Shown here in pieces: positions 17,316-25,594 of a stretch of DNA of 64,000 nt. Under the pieces are notes generated by a model. The model did not search any database and was not told where the DNA came from. It saw only the letters and a program-made list of their open reading frames with translations. The position numbers were made by a program, and so were the translations under genes. Origin of the DNA: Ornithinibacillus caprae (GTDB taxonomy: Bacteria > Bacillota > Bacilli > Bacillales > Amphibacillaceae). The stretch spans positions 1 through 64,000 of the forward strand of contig NZ_WOCA01000016.1 of NCBI RefSeq assembly GCF_009728145.1. Direction: 5' to 3'. The number at the start of each line of letters is the position of its first letter. Position 1 is the stretch's first letter.

Positions 17316-17630
17316 ATGGATTGGTTATATTTATTGATAGCTGGAATTGGAGAAGTGGTTGGGGTAATCGGTATCAATAAGGTAAATCAGAAGAAGAGCG
17401 TTACTTCCTTTGGATTCTTAATTGGTGGTTTTTTGGTAAGCTTTATATTTTTATCATTAGCAATGGATACGATCGCAATGAGTACTGCTTATGCGGTATG
17501 GACTGGAATGGGCACAGTTGGGAGTGCGGTAGTTGGTATGCTCGTATATGGAGAATCAAAGGACTGGCGACGAATACTATTTATTAGTATGGTTCTATCC
17601 GCTGCAGTTGGATTGAAGCTTATCTCATAA
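17316..17630 (+). CDS. ykkD: SMR guanidinium exporter subunit (YkkD-like)
   Basis: This 104-residue SMR protein is the second half of the pair. It has four spans, the span-1 Glu (GIGEVVGVIGINK) and TAYAVWTGMGTVGSAVVGML. It follows the ykkC-like gene directly, with the ribosome site GGAGGGAG inside that gene. Its last 6 bases overlap the end of the convergent crcB gene: TCATAA reads Ser-stop on the plus strand and contains the TGA stop on the minus strand. There is no terminator between the convergent genes. Confidence 0.9.
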   Translation: MDWLYLLIAGIGEVVGVIGINKVNQKKSVTSFGFLIGGFLVSFIFLSLAMDTIAMSTAYAVWTGMGTVGSAVVGMLVYGESKDWRRILFISMVLSAAVGLKLIS

Positions 17631-17969
17631 CAAGGTAACGATCAATCCAACCACACCGATAGAAACGATCATGGAGCTAGTAACATAGGATAGAGCTGTG
17701 CGATATTTTTTAGCGATCAACAATTGAATGGTTTCATTTCCAAAGGTAGAGAAGGTTGTATACGCACCACAAAAACCAACTCCTACCAAAAGCCATAATC
17801 CATCTGTGATAGCACCATTACTATAAAAGTGAAATAAAAATCCTAACATAGTAGAGCCGGTAATATTGGCAATCCAAGTACCGAGAAAATGTTTGTTTGC
17901 TTTTATTGAAATATAAAATCGGAGGATACTGCCAAGAAAACCACCGCATGCTACTAATAAAAAGTTCAT
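17625..17969 (-). CDS. crcB: Fluoride channel subunit CrcB/Fluc (second)
   Basis: The 114-residue protein has four spans and the CrcB signature GFCGAYTTFSTFGNE. It starts with the GGFLGSILRF motif. Fluc channels are dual-topology dimers that expel fluoride; two adjacent genes usually make a heterodimer. Its ATG overlaps the stop of the upstream crcB gene (ATGA). It is the last gene of a run adcA-znuC-znuB-zur-crcB-crcB. No fluoride riboswitch is visible. Confidence 0.9.
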   Translation of the reverse strand: MNFLLVACGGFLGSILRFYISIKANKHFLGTWIANITGSTMLGFLFHFYSNGAITDGLWLLVGVGFCGAYTTFSTFGNETIQLLIAKKYRTALSYVTSSMIVSIGVVGLIVTLL

Positions 17970-18373
17970 GAAGTAGCCCTCCTTATACTAGGAGATATTC
18001 TATATCCAACATAACATAGAGCTAGTCCACCAAATAAATTACTTGTCAGATAAATGATAGCTAATAGTATACTAGTATTCCATGTTGTTATCACCTCGAC
18101 TGCGAAGGTTGAAAATGTCGTAAACGATCCTATTACTCCAGTAGTTAAAGCAGTAAATAGCTCTGGAGTGAGCTTATCCTTTAATAAATGATGGTTTAAA
18201 AGATAACTTAATAAAAAACAGCCAATTAAATTTGCGATTAAGGTTGCAAATGGAAATATACTATCTTCTACAATAACTAAAGCGATACTATATCTAGAAA
18301 TTGCACCGATCATACCACCGATACCAACAGCGAATACTAGTTTAAGACTTATGCTAGTTGACATTTTGGACAT
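17966..18373 (-). CDS. crcB: Fluoride channel subunit CrcB/Fluc (first)
   Basis: The 135-residue protein has four spans, with GGMIGAISRYSIA near the start and GVIGSFTTFSTFAVE in the middle, the CrcB signature. The ATG at 18373 (or the in-frame ATG at 18364) lies inside the 3' end of zur, overlapping it by 25 or 16 bases, and has no clear ribosome site, so translation is probably coupled to zur. It is the partner of the next crcB gene. Confidence 0.88.
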   Translation of the reverse strand: MSKMSTSISLKLVFAVGIGGMIGAISRYSIALVIVEDSIFPFATLIANLIGCFLLSYLLNHHLLKDKLTPELFTALTTGVIGSFTTFSTFAVEVITTWNTSILLAIIYLTSNLFGGLALCYVGYRISPSIRRATS

Positions 18374-18762
18374 AGTCCATAGATTTCAAACTTATGGTCT
18401 TCAATAGCATAATTGTGCAGTGTTTTTTTCACTTCATTCATTGGGCAAACTTCAATCTCTTTTGTTTTCCCACAATCTTTACAAATAAAATGATGATGGT
18501 GGTGATGAGTGCAATTCATCCGAAAATGTTTTTCTCCATTTAACTCGGTTGTCTCCAAAATTCCAACTTCATTATAAAGGTGAAGGTTTCGATAAACAGT
18601 ATCAAAGCTGATACCGTCATACGATTCCTCTAAATATTGAATAAGATCTTTTGCTGTACGATAGCCGTCTGCTTCCTCAAAGAAAGTTAGAATGTCCTTC
18701 CTTTTTCCTGTTGTTTTATAACCATGTTCCTTTAGTAACTCGATTGCTTCTGCTATATTCAT
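18349..18762 (-). CDS. zur: Zur-type Fur family zinc regulator
   Basis: The 137-residue Fur family repressor has an N-terminal winged helix (GYKTTGKRKDILTFF, then ISFDTVYRNLHLY), a six-His run in the hinge (NCTHHHHHHFICKDCG), and two CxxC pairs (CKDC and CPKC) for the structural zinc. Placement behind zinc-uptake genes points to Zur rather than Fur or PerR. In B. subtilis zur is elsewhere, so here the repressor sits inside a regulon it probably controls. Zur-like boxes are at 21471-21510. Confidence 0.85.
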   Translation of the reverse strand: MNIAEAIELLKEHGYKTTGKRKDILTFFEEADGYRTAKDLIQYLEESYDGISFDTVYRNLHLYNEVGILETTELNGEKHFRMNCTHHHHHHFICKDCGKTKEIEVCPMNEVKKTLHNYAIEDHKFEIYGLCPKCQLA

Positions 18763-18772
18763 TGTCTATCCC

Positions 18773-19612
18773 TCACTTTTGTTTTCGATAACGTAATTGT
18801 TTTAAGCCAATGGAAAGCAATAATATAATTATAGAAACCATAACTATTGTACCCCCAGGTGGGATACTCAAATAATAACCAGATACTAATCCAATAATAA
18901 CAGCTAATTCACCAAAAACAATAGATAAAACCATCATTTGTTTAAATCCTTTTGCTAGACGCATACTTGCCGCAACAGGTAAAGTCATTAGTGCTGAAAC
19001 TAAAAGGACCCCAACTATACGTATGGAAGCGGCGATTACTAATGCTGTTAGTATAATAAATAAAAAATGAATTCGTTTTGCGTGAATACCCGAAACGGTT
19101 GCATGCTCTTCATCAAAAGATAATGTAAAAAGTTCTTTATAGAATAATGAAATGATTAGAACGATAAAAATGGATATACCAAGTATGGTTAGGAAATCAT
19201 TTTTACTTACGGCTGAAACAGAACCAAATAAATAATTAAATAATTCGGTATTAAAGCCATCAGCCAGGGCAATAAAAACGACGCTCAAGCCAACTCCACC
19301 GGATAAGATGATAGGTATAGCGATTTCTTGATAGGCCTTATAAACTCCACGTAATTTTTCAATGAAGATTGATCCTATAACAGAAAAAGCCATCCCACTG
19401 TAGAGTGGTGTAATCAATGTAAATGCAAATTTCTTTTCCATAAATAAACCAAATGCAATTCCCGCTAATGTGACGTGAGATAATGCGTCAGCAATTAAAG
19501 AGAGCCTGCGTACTACAATAAATGTTCCCAAAAGAGGTGCGATAATTCCAATTAAAAGTCCTGTTAAAAAGGTATTTCTTAAAAAGTCAAACTCTAAAAA
19601 ATCTGCAAGCAT
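18773..19612 (-). CDS. znuB: Zinc ABC transporter permease (ZnuB/AdcB)
   Basis: The 279-residue ABC-3 family permease has about eight or nine membrane spans and the family pattern PLLGTFIVVRRLSLIADALSHVTLAGIA. I chose the ATG at 19612 because GGAGG lies 8 bases upstream; an earlier in-frame TTG at 19633 overlaps that site. It works with ZnuC (ATPase) and the His-rich lipoprotein to import zinc. It lies 23 bases after znuC and 10 before zur. Confidence 0.9.
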   Translation of the reverse strand: MLADFLEFDFLRNTFLTGLLIGIIAPLLGTFIVVRRLSLIADALSHVTLAGIAFGLFMEKKFAFTLITPLYSGMAFSVIGSIFIEKLRGVYKAYQEIAIPIILSGGVGLSVVFIALADGFNTELFNYLFGSVSAVSKNDFLTILGISIFIVLIISLFYKELFTLSFDEEHATVSGIHAKRIHFLFIILTALVIAASIRIVGVLLVSALMTLPVAASMRLAKGFKQMMVLSIVFGELAVIIGLVSGYYLSIPPGGTIVMVSIIILLLSIGLKQLRYRKQK

Positions 19613-19635
19613 GTGTTGTTCCTCCAACTCCAATA

Positions 19636-20391
19636 TTAATGATCATGTGTAACAAGGTTTACAGGATGACCATAAACTTTCGATAAATCATGTTCGGATA
19701 GTTCAAGATACTCCTCGGGATTACCATGAAAATGTAATGATTTATTTAAGCAAGCAATATCTGTAGCATACTCGGTCATTGTTCCAGTGTCATGGGTAAC
19801 TAAGAGTAGGGTAATTTGCTGTTTCGTATTTAATTCATGTAGTAGTTCATAAAAGCGTTGGACATTTTCATAGTCAACGCCTACAGTTGGTTCATCCAGG
19901 ATTAATAGTTCTGGATCACTAACCAGTGCACGGGCAATGAAAACGCGTTGTTGTTGACCACCAGATAGATTTCCAACATTCTCATACGTGTACTCACTCA
20001 TACCGACAAGGTCAATAGCATGAAGTATTTTGGCTTTATGCTTTTGATTGAAAAATCTTAAATAACCAACCTTGGCTGTTAGTCCCATAGAAACAACTTC
20101 ATAGACCGTTGCTGGAAATCCTTTATTAAATGAATTTGATTTCTGAGAAACAAATCCGATTTTATTCCAATCTTTAAATTGTTCAAATGGTTTATTAAAA
20201 ATTGTAATGGAACCATGGTCGGGTTTCATTAATCCTAAAATTAGTTTAATGAGTGTTGTTTTCCCCCCACCATTTGGTCCGATAAGACCCATAAATGCAC
20301 CACGGGGAAGGATAAAATCAATATGATCAAGTACCTGTTTGTGTTCATAGGTAAAACTGATATTTTTCATAGAAATGATTGGCTCGTTCAT
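19636..20391 (-). CDS. znuC: Zinc ABC transporter ATPase (ZnuC/AdcC)
   Basis: The 251-residue ABC ATPase has Walker A GPNGGGKTT near residue 38, Q-loop VSQKSN, signature LSGGQQQRVFIARAL, Walker B LLILDEPTVGVD and the switch His in LLVTHD. It energises zinc import with the adjacent permease and lipoprotein. The gene is 17 bases downstream of the lipoprotein gene, with a clear AAAGGAAGAG ribosome site. Confidence 0.92.
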   Translation of the reverse strand: MNEPIISMKNISFTYEHKQVLDHIDFILPRGAFMGLIGPNGGGKTTLIKLILGLMKPDHGSITIFNKPFEQFKDWNKIGFVSQKSNSFNKGFPATVYEVVSMGLTAKVGYLRFFNQKHKAKILHAIDLVGMSEYTYENVGNLSGGQQQRVFIARALVSDPELLILDEPTVGVDYENVQRFYELLHELNTKQQITLLLVTHDTGTMTEYATDIACLNKSLHFHGNPEEYLELSEHDLSKVYGHPVNLVTHDH

Positions 20392-20408
20392 GAAATCTCT
20401 TCCTTTCT

Positions 20409-21368
20409 TTAGTTCGTAGCAAGGTCAAGTACTTTTAAGTTTTCTTCCATTAAGGTTAAATATTCTTCATCATTTTCAATGTTTTCATCAAGTAATACGG
20501 ATAAATTATGAATAACTAGTGCCTCTGCATCGATATGATCTTGAATAATTTTAGATACACGGTTGGAACTGTTTTGTTCAAATATAATGTAATGAAGATT
20601 ACTTGATTCAGCCTGCTCAATAATCTCAGTTAATTCCTTTTGCGATGGCTCATCACTAGATGATAATCCATGAATAGAAATTTGCTCAAGTCCATATCGT
20701 TCTTCCCAATAACCATATGCTGAATGGGATACGAGTATTTTCTTATTCGTTTTGTCTATTAACGTTTGTTGATATGATTCCTCTAGATTTAATAAATCAG
20801 TTTCCAATTCATTAAAATTAGAAATGTAATATTCTTCTTTTTCTGGGTTTAGTTCGATTAACGTATCTAAAACGAGGTGTGACATTTTCAACATGCGTAA
20901 CGGGTCAAGCCAAATGTGTGGATCATGATCGCCGTGATTATGCCCATCATCACTATGTTCTTCATCATGTTCATCTTCTAAATGTGTTTCGACTGTAGCT
21001 TCAAATAATTCTTCATGCTCCCCTAGTTCAACTATGGATACATCTTCGGAAGAAAGTGCTCCTGCCATACTTTCAGCAAAAGCCTCCATTCCAGAGGTGA
21101 GATATATAAATGCATCACTTCTTGCTACTTCCGTCATTTTTTTAGAAGTGGGCTCATAGGTATGAGCGTCACCCCCTGGAGGGTAGACAGTATTAACTGT
21201 AACAGTCTCAGCTCCAATTCTCTCTATAGCAAATTGAATCGGGTATATAGTTGTGTATACAGTAAGATCTACATCCTTATCTGTTGTTGTAGTTGAATCT
21301 GTTGATGTACAGCCAATTGTAATTAATCCAGTCAGTAATAATAATATAATTCCAAGTATGTTTTTCAT
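20409..21368 (-). CDS. znuA: Zinc-binding lipoprotein (ZnuA/AdcA)
   Basis: The 319-residue substrate-binding protein of the ZnuA/TroA family has a lipobox ending at Cys20 (LITIGC). A metal-site His lies in PPGGDAHTYEPT, and a His/Asp-rich loop (HDEEHSDDGHNHGDHDPHIW) binds zinc near the middle. It lacks the ZinT-like extra domain found in longer AdcA proteins. The promoter upstream is overlaid by two Zur-like boxes, so low zinc should switch on the whole run. Confidence 0.92.
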   Translation of the reverse strand: MKNILGIILLLLTGLITIGCTSTDSTTTTDKDVDLTVYTTIYPIQFAIERIGAETVTVNTVYPPGGDAHTYEPTSKKMTEVARSDAFIYLTSGMEAFAESMAGALSSEDVSIVELGEHEELFEATVETHLEDEHDEEHSDDGHNHGDHDPHIWLDPLRMLKMSHLVLDTLIELNPEKEEYYISNFNELETDLLNLEESYQQTLIDKTNKKILVSHSAYGYWEERYGLEQISIHGLSSSDEPSQKELTEIIEQAESSNLHYIIFEQNSSNRVSKIIQDHIDAEALVIHNLSVLLDENIENDEEYLTLMEENLKVLDLATN

Positions 21369-21392
21369 AGGTGTATTCCTTTCTTATGTTGC

Positions 21393-21415
21393 ATAAGTTC
21401 AACTAAGGTTTTGCC
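21393..21415. repeat. Short dispersed palindromic repeat, copy b
   Basis: ATAAGTTCAACTAAGGTTTTGCC closely matches the left half of copy c (30438 onward). It lies in the leader between the znuA promoter and start codon. Confidence 0.4.
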
Positions 21416-21464
21416 ATAAATGCAAGGGAATAGTTATGTTTTCTAAATGATCATTCCGTTTTCT

Positions 21465-21493
21465 ATCATATCGTAATGGTTACGATTTGTAAA
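21465..21493 (-). promoter_or_regulatory. znuA promoter
   Basis: On the minus strand TTTACA (21493-21488) and TATGAT (21470-21465) are 17 bases apart, close to the SigA consensus. The first Zur-like box fills the spacer. Confidence 0.6.
21471..21485. promoter_or_regulatory. Zur-like operator 1
   Basis: TCGTAATGGTTACGA is a perfect 6-3-6 palindrome matching the core of the Bacillus Zur box (TCGTAATNATTACGA). It lies between the -35 and -10 of the znuA promoter, so binding would block RNA polymerase. Confidence 0.75.
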
Positions 21494-21510
21494 TGAGAAT
21501 GATTACGATT
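21491..21510. promoter_or_regulatory. Zur-like operator 2
   Basis: AAATGAGAATGATTACGATT contains a perfect ATTACGA half site and a degenerate partner (TGAGAAT). It overlaps the -35 of the znuA promoter and lies 5 bases beyond operator 1. Confidence 0.6.
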
Positions 21511-21639
21511 AAAATGAAGGAAGATTTTTTCTCTTCAATGTCATTAATTTTCCACCAATAAATAGAACATATTCGATTGTTAATAGAATACAAATATCGT
21601 TTTACTGTGAAATTTTCTAAAAAATTTAATTTATTTTTA

Positions 21640-21668
21640 TTGCGAAACATTCAAATATATTTTATAGT
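21640..21668 (+). promoter_or_regulatory. Promoter of fadN
   Basis: TTGCGA (21640-21645) and TATAGT (21663-21668) with a 17-base spacer. The FadR-like operator lies about 50 bases downstream. Confidence 0.6.
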
Positions 21669-21716
21669 AGAGTATAGATGGACGGAAAAAAGCTGTCTTT
21701 TATTTTTTAGCAAAAA

Positions 21717-21735
21717 ATGAATGAGTATTCATTCA
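21717..21735. promoter_or_regulatory. FadR-like operator
   Basis: ATGAATGAGTATTCATTCA contains the inverted repeat TGAATGA-GTAT-TCATTCA and matches the Bacillus FadR site. It is between promoter and fadN start, so FadR without acyl-CoA would repress the fad operon. Confidence 0.8.
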
Positions 21736-21756
21736 AATTTGATTGGGGGATAAAAT

Positions 21757-24156
21757 ATGAAGCGAACAATCAAGCGTGCTGCAGTTTTAGGTTCTGGTGT
21801 TATGGGTTCTGGAATTGCTGCTCACTTGGCGAACGTGGGAATACCAACGATTATGCTTGATATTGTACCGCGAGAATTAACCAAGAAAGAGGAGCAAAAG
21901 GGCTTAACATTAGAGGATCAGGTTGTGCGCAATCGAATTGCTACAGAAAGCAAAAATGCTTTACTAAAACAAAAGCCATCTCCAATTACTACAAAGGATA
22001 GCCTAGATTTAATCGAGGTTGGAAATATGGATGATGATATGGAGAAATTGGCGGATGTGGATTGGATCATAGAAGTGGTCGTTGAAAACCTAGAGATTAA
22101 GAAAAAGGTCTTTGCTAATGTGGATACGTATCGTAAGCAAGGATCTATTGTAAGCTCGAATACATCTGGTATATCTGTAGAAGCTATGGCTGCAGATTGT
22201 TCAGAGGATTTTCGAAAACATTTTCTAGGGACTCATTTTTTCAATCCACCACGTTATTTGAAATTGCTTGAGGTTATCCCAACAAAGGATACAGACCCTG
22301 AAGTATTAGAATTTATTAAAACGTTTGGAGAAAATGTCTTAGGTAAAGGTGTTGTTGAAGCGAAAGACACGCCAAACTTTATTGCTAATCGTATTGGAAC
22401 GTATGGATTACTGGTAACTTTAAGGGAGATGCTAAAAGGTGGATATAGTGTAGGAGAAGTGGACTCTGTAACAGGACCAATGATTGGTCGTCCGAAAAGT
22501 GCAACATTTCGTACCCTTGATGTTGTTGGTTTAGATACATTTATCCACGTAGCCAAAAATGTATATGACCAGGTTGAAGGAGAAGAAAAAGAAGTTTTTG
22601 ATGTTCCCGACTTCATGCTTAACATGCAAGAAAAAGGCTGGTTAGGTGCAAAAAGTGGTCAAGGCTTTTTCTTAAAGAAAAAAGGGAAAGATGGAAGCAC
22701 AATTTACGAATTGAATCCAGAAACATTAGAATATGAGGATCGAAAAAAATTAAAAACAGCAGCTACGGAGATGGCCAAACAAGAAAAAGGCTCTCGTCGT
22801 AAATTGAAAGCGCTTGTATCTGCTAAAGGTGACCGAGCTGGGGATTTGATTTGGTCAATTTTAAAACCAGCACTTATTTATTCAGCAGAATTAACCGGAG
22901 AAATTGCAGATGATATTTTATCTATTGATCAAGCGATGAAATGGGGATTTGGCTGGGAAATTGGTCCATTTGAAACATGGGATGCAATAGGTCTTGCCAA
23001 ATCAGTTGAACGAATGCAAGAGGAAGGGGACACAGTACCTGATTGGGTGCTAAACATGTTAGAAGCAGGACATGATTCATTCTATAAAACGGAAAATGGA
23101 ACTGTTTATTACTATGATCAAGGAGAGTATAAACAGCAGAACTTCAATCCAAAAGAGATTAATATAAAGCGACTTAAGGATGTAAATGGAGTTATTAAGA
23201 AAAATACTGGTGCGAGTTTAATAGATTTAGGTGATGGTGTAGCGGGTCTCGAATTTCACTCGCAAAGCAATGCGATTGGTTTAGATATCATACAAATGGT
23301 GAATTTCGCCATTGAAGAGGTTGGCAAAAATTACGAAGGGCTTGTCATTGGTAATCAAGGTAAAAATTTCTGTGTTGGTGCAAATTTAGCAATGATGCTA
23401 ATGGAAGCACAAGATGACAACTTCTTTGAATTAGACATGGTTGTTCGACAATTCCAAAACATGACAATGAATATAAAGTACTCTGATAAACCAGTTGTTA
23501 CTGCACCATTTAACATGACATTAGGGGGCGGTGCTGAAGTTTCCTTACCTGCAGCAGCAATCCAAGCATCAGCTGAGACGTATATGGGTCTTGTTGAATT
23601 TGGTGTTGGGTTAATTCCTGGTGGTGGTGGAACGAAGGAGCTTTACTTAAAAGAGCTTCGTAATTTACCAAAAGGAATTGACTTTGATTTAACTAAAGTT
23701 GCTAATGATGTATTTGAAAAGGTAGCGATGGCAAAAGTATCAACCTCTGCTGCTGAAGCAAGAGAGAATGGTTTCTTGGATCGAAATGACCGTATAAGTG
23801 TCAATCCAGATCATCTAATTCATGATGCAAAAGAGAGAGTACTCGAGCTAGCTAGAAGCGGTTATAACGCACCAGCACCGGAAAAGATTCCTGTTGTTGG
23901 AGAAGCGGGTTATGCTGCAATGGTCTTAGGAGCAAAAACACTACAATTTGGTGGTTATGCATCAGATCATGATGTAAAAATTGCAGAAAAATTAGCATAT
24001 GTATTATCAGGTGGTCGGATTAAAGAAGGTACGCTAATTGATGAGCAGGTAATGCTTGATTTAGAACGTGAAGCATTCTTAAGTTTGATTGCAGAACCAA
24101 AGACTCAAGCAAGGATGCAGCACATGTTGGTTAAAGGAAAACCATTACGTAATTAA
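21757..24156 (+). CDS. fadN: 3-hydroxyacyl-CoA dehydrogenase / enoyl-CoA hydratase FadN
   Basis: The 799-residue two-function beta-oxidation enzyme opens with a Rossmann NAD site (GSGVMGSGIAAHLANVG, residues 12-28). The hydroxyacyl-CoA dehydrogenase core follows (GTHFFNPPRYLKLLEVIP). The C-terminal half is enoyl-CoA hydratase-like (GKNFCVGANL; GLIPGGGGTKEL). This dehydrogenase-first order is typical of Bacillus FadN. It leads the operon fadN-fadA-fadE, as in the B. subtilis fadNAE cluster, under a FadR-like operator. Confidence 0.95.
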   Translation: MKRTIKRAAVLGSGVMGSGIAAHLANVGIPTIMLDIVPRELTKKEEQKGLTLEDQVVRNRIATESKNALLKQKPSPITTKDSLDLIEVGNMDDDMEKLADVDWIIEVVVENLEIKKKVFANVDTYRKQGSIVSSNTSGISVEAMAADCSEDFRKHFLGTHFFNPPRYLKLLEVIPTKDTDPEVLEFIKTFGENVLGKGVVEAKDTPNFIANRIGTYGLLVTLREMLKGGYSVGEVDSVTGPMIGRPKSATFRTLDVVGLDTFIHVAKNVYDQVEGEEKEVFDVPDFMLNMQEKGWLGAKSGQGFFLKKKGKDGSTIYELNPETLEYEDRKKLKTAATEMAKQEKGSRRKLKALVSAKGDRAGDLIWSILKPALIYSAELTGEIADDILSIDQAMKWGFGWEIGPFETWDAIGLAKSVERMQEEGDTVPDWVLNMLEAGHDSFYKTENGTVYYYDQGEYKQQNFNPKEINIKRLKDVNGVIKKNTGASLIDLGDGVAGLEFHSQSNAIGLDIIQMVNFAIEEVGKNYEGLVIGNQGKNFCVGANLAMMLMEAQDDNFFELDMVVRQFQNMTMNIKYSDKPVVTAPFNMTLGGGAEVSLPAAAIQASAETYMGLVEFGVGLIPGGGGTKELYLKELRNLPKGIDFDLTKVANDVFEKVAMAKVSTSAAEARENGFLDRNDRISVNPDHLIHDAKERVLELARSGYNAPAPEKIPVVGEAGYAAMVLGAKTLQFGGYASDHDVKIAEKLAYVLSGGRIKEGTLIDEQVMLDLEREAFLSLIAEPKTQARMQHMLVKGKPLRN

Positions 24157-24175
24157 TAGAAGAGGGGGAGAAAAG

Positions 24176-25351
24176 GTGAAAGAGGCAGTTATTGTTGCAG
24201 GAGCAAGAACCCCTGTGGGAAGAGCTAAAAAAGGAACGCTAGCAAATACTCGTCCAGACGATTTAGCAGCGTTAACGATAAAAGAAACACTAAAACGGGC
24301 AGACAATTATGATGGAAACATTGATGACGTTATTATTGGTTGCGCTATACCAGAGGCAGAGCAAGGTATGAATATGGCTCGAAATATTGCAGGGCTTGCA
24401 GGCTTAAGAAATGATGTACCAGGAATTACAATTAATCGATATTGTTCTTCAGGGTTACAAAGTATAGCATATGCATCCGAGCGTATCATGCTTGGTGCAA
24501 GTGATACGATTATTGCTGGTGGAGCAGAATCTATGAGTTTAGTTCCAATGCCAGGTCATGTTATTAAACCAAACCCAACACTTGTTCAAGATGCACCAGG
24601 ATATTATATGGGGATGGGCCATACAGCCGAAGAAGTGGCAAATCGATTTAATATTTCTAGAGAAGATCAGGATACTTTTGCTGTTCAAAGCCATGAACGC
24701 GCAGCTAAAGCAATTCAAGAAGGTAAATTCAAGGATGAGATTGTTCCAGTGGAAGTAACGGAGCGAGTTATAGGTAAAAATAACAAAGTAGAAGAAAAAT
24801 CTATGTTATTTGATACAGATGAAGGAGTTCGTCCTGAAACATCAATGGAAGTACTAGCAAAGTTACGCCCTGCTTTTCATGTAAAGGGGTCTGTTACCGC
24901 TGGAAACTCTTCACAAATGAGTGATGGTGCAGCTACTGTTTTAGTTATGGAGCGGGAAAAAGCTGAAGCAGAGGGGTTAAAACCGTTAGTTAAGTTCCGT
25001 TCCTTCGCTGTTGCTGGTGTTGAACCAGAAATTATGGGTGTAGGACCAATTGAAGCTATTCCGAAAGCATTAAAAATTGCTGGGTTAGATATTTCAGATG
25101 TAGGTTTGTTTGAGTTAAATGAAGCATTTGCTTCTCAATCTGTACGTGTTATTCAAGCGTTAGATTTAGATACAAATATTGTCAATGTCAATGGTGGGGC
25201 AATCGCACTTGGTCATCCACTAGGAATGACTGGAACGAAACTTACTTTAAGTCTTGCCCATGAAATGAAGCGCCGTAATGTACAATTTGGAGTTGTAACG
25301 ATGTGTATTGGTGGCGGAATGGGTGCAGCAGGAGTGTTTGAGCTTCTATAA
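24176..25351 (+). CDS. fadA: Acetyl-CoA C-acyltransferase FadA
   Basis: The 391-residue thiolase has its acylated Cys at residue 90 (NRYCSSGLQSIA), then NEAFASQS, the catalytic His in GGAIALGHPLGMTG and the second Cys in TMCIGGGMGAAG. It cleaves 3-ketoacyl-CoA to acetyl-CoA in the last step of beta-oxidation. The start is GTG 24176 with AGAGGGGGAG upstream; the frame is open further up but only as overlap with fadN. It lies 19 bases after fadN. Confidence 0.95.
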   Translation: MKEAVIVAGARTPVGRAKKGTLANTRPDDLAALTIKETLKRADNYDGNIDDVIIGCAIPEAEQGMNMARNIAGLAGLRNDVPGITINRYCSSGLQSIAYASERIMLGASDTIIAGGAESMSLVPMPGHVIKPNPTLVQDAPGYYMGMGHTAEEVANRFNISREDQDTFAVQSHERAAKAIQEGKFKDEIVPVEVTERVIGKNNKVEEKSMLFDTDEGVRPETSMEVLAKLRPAFHVKGSVTAGNSSQMSDGAATVLVMEREKAEAEGLKPLVKFRSFAVAGVEPEIMGVGPIEAIPKALKIAGLDISDVGLFELNEAFASQSVRVIQALDLDTNIVNVNGGAIALGHPLGMTGTKLTLSLAHEMKRRNVQFGVVTMCIGGGMGAAGVFELL

Positions 25352-25527
25352 AACTTTGCTAATAAGTAATGCGTGGTTGATTTGATGTAGGGAATATGTA
25401 GTAACTTTTGCTATGAAATATGTTGGTTGAAAACTAAAACGGACTGGTAAACATTAGTTCCGAAGTGAAATTACTGCAGAGTTTTTGTGAAAAGCAATTT
25501 ACTATCTGAAAGAATCCTAAGTCATAA

Positions 25528-25564
25528 GAATCTACAAATATATTCAACAAATATTTGTAGATTC
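25528..25564. repeat. 14-bp perfect hairpin before fadE
   Basis: GAATCTACAAATAT (25528-25541) and ATATTTGTAGATTC (25551-25564) pair perfectly around a 9-base loop. No T run follows, so it is not a classical terminator. It lies just before the fadE ribosome site and may be an RNA processing or stability element, or an operator. The rest of 25352-25527 shows nothing clear. Confidence 0.55.
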
Positions 25565-25594
25565 CTACATTCCATAAAGGAGAGGGAGAAAATT

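Noticed and set aside
18349-18373. Fluoride riboswitch for the crcB pair
   Set aside because: There is no intergenic space: the first crcB starts inside zur, and no crcB-motif aptamer is visible.
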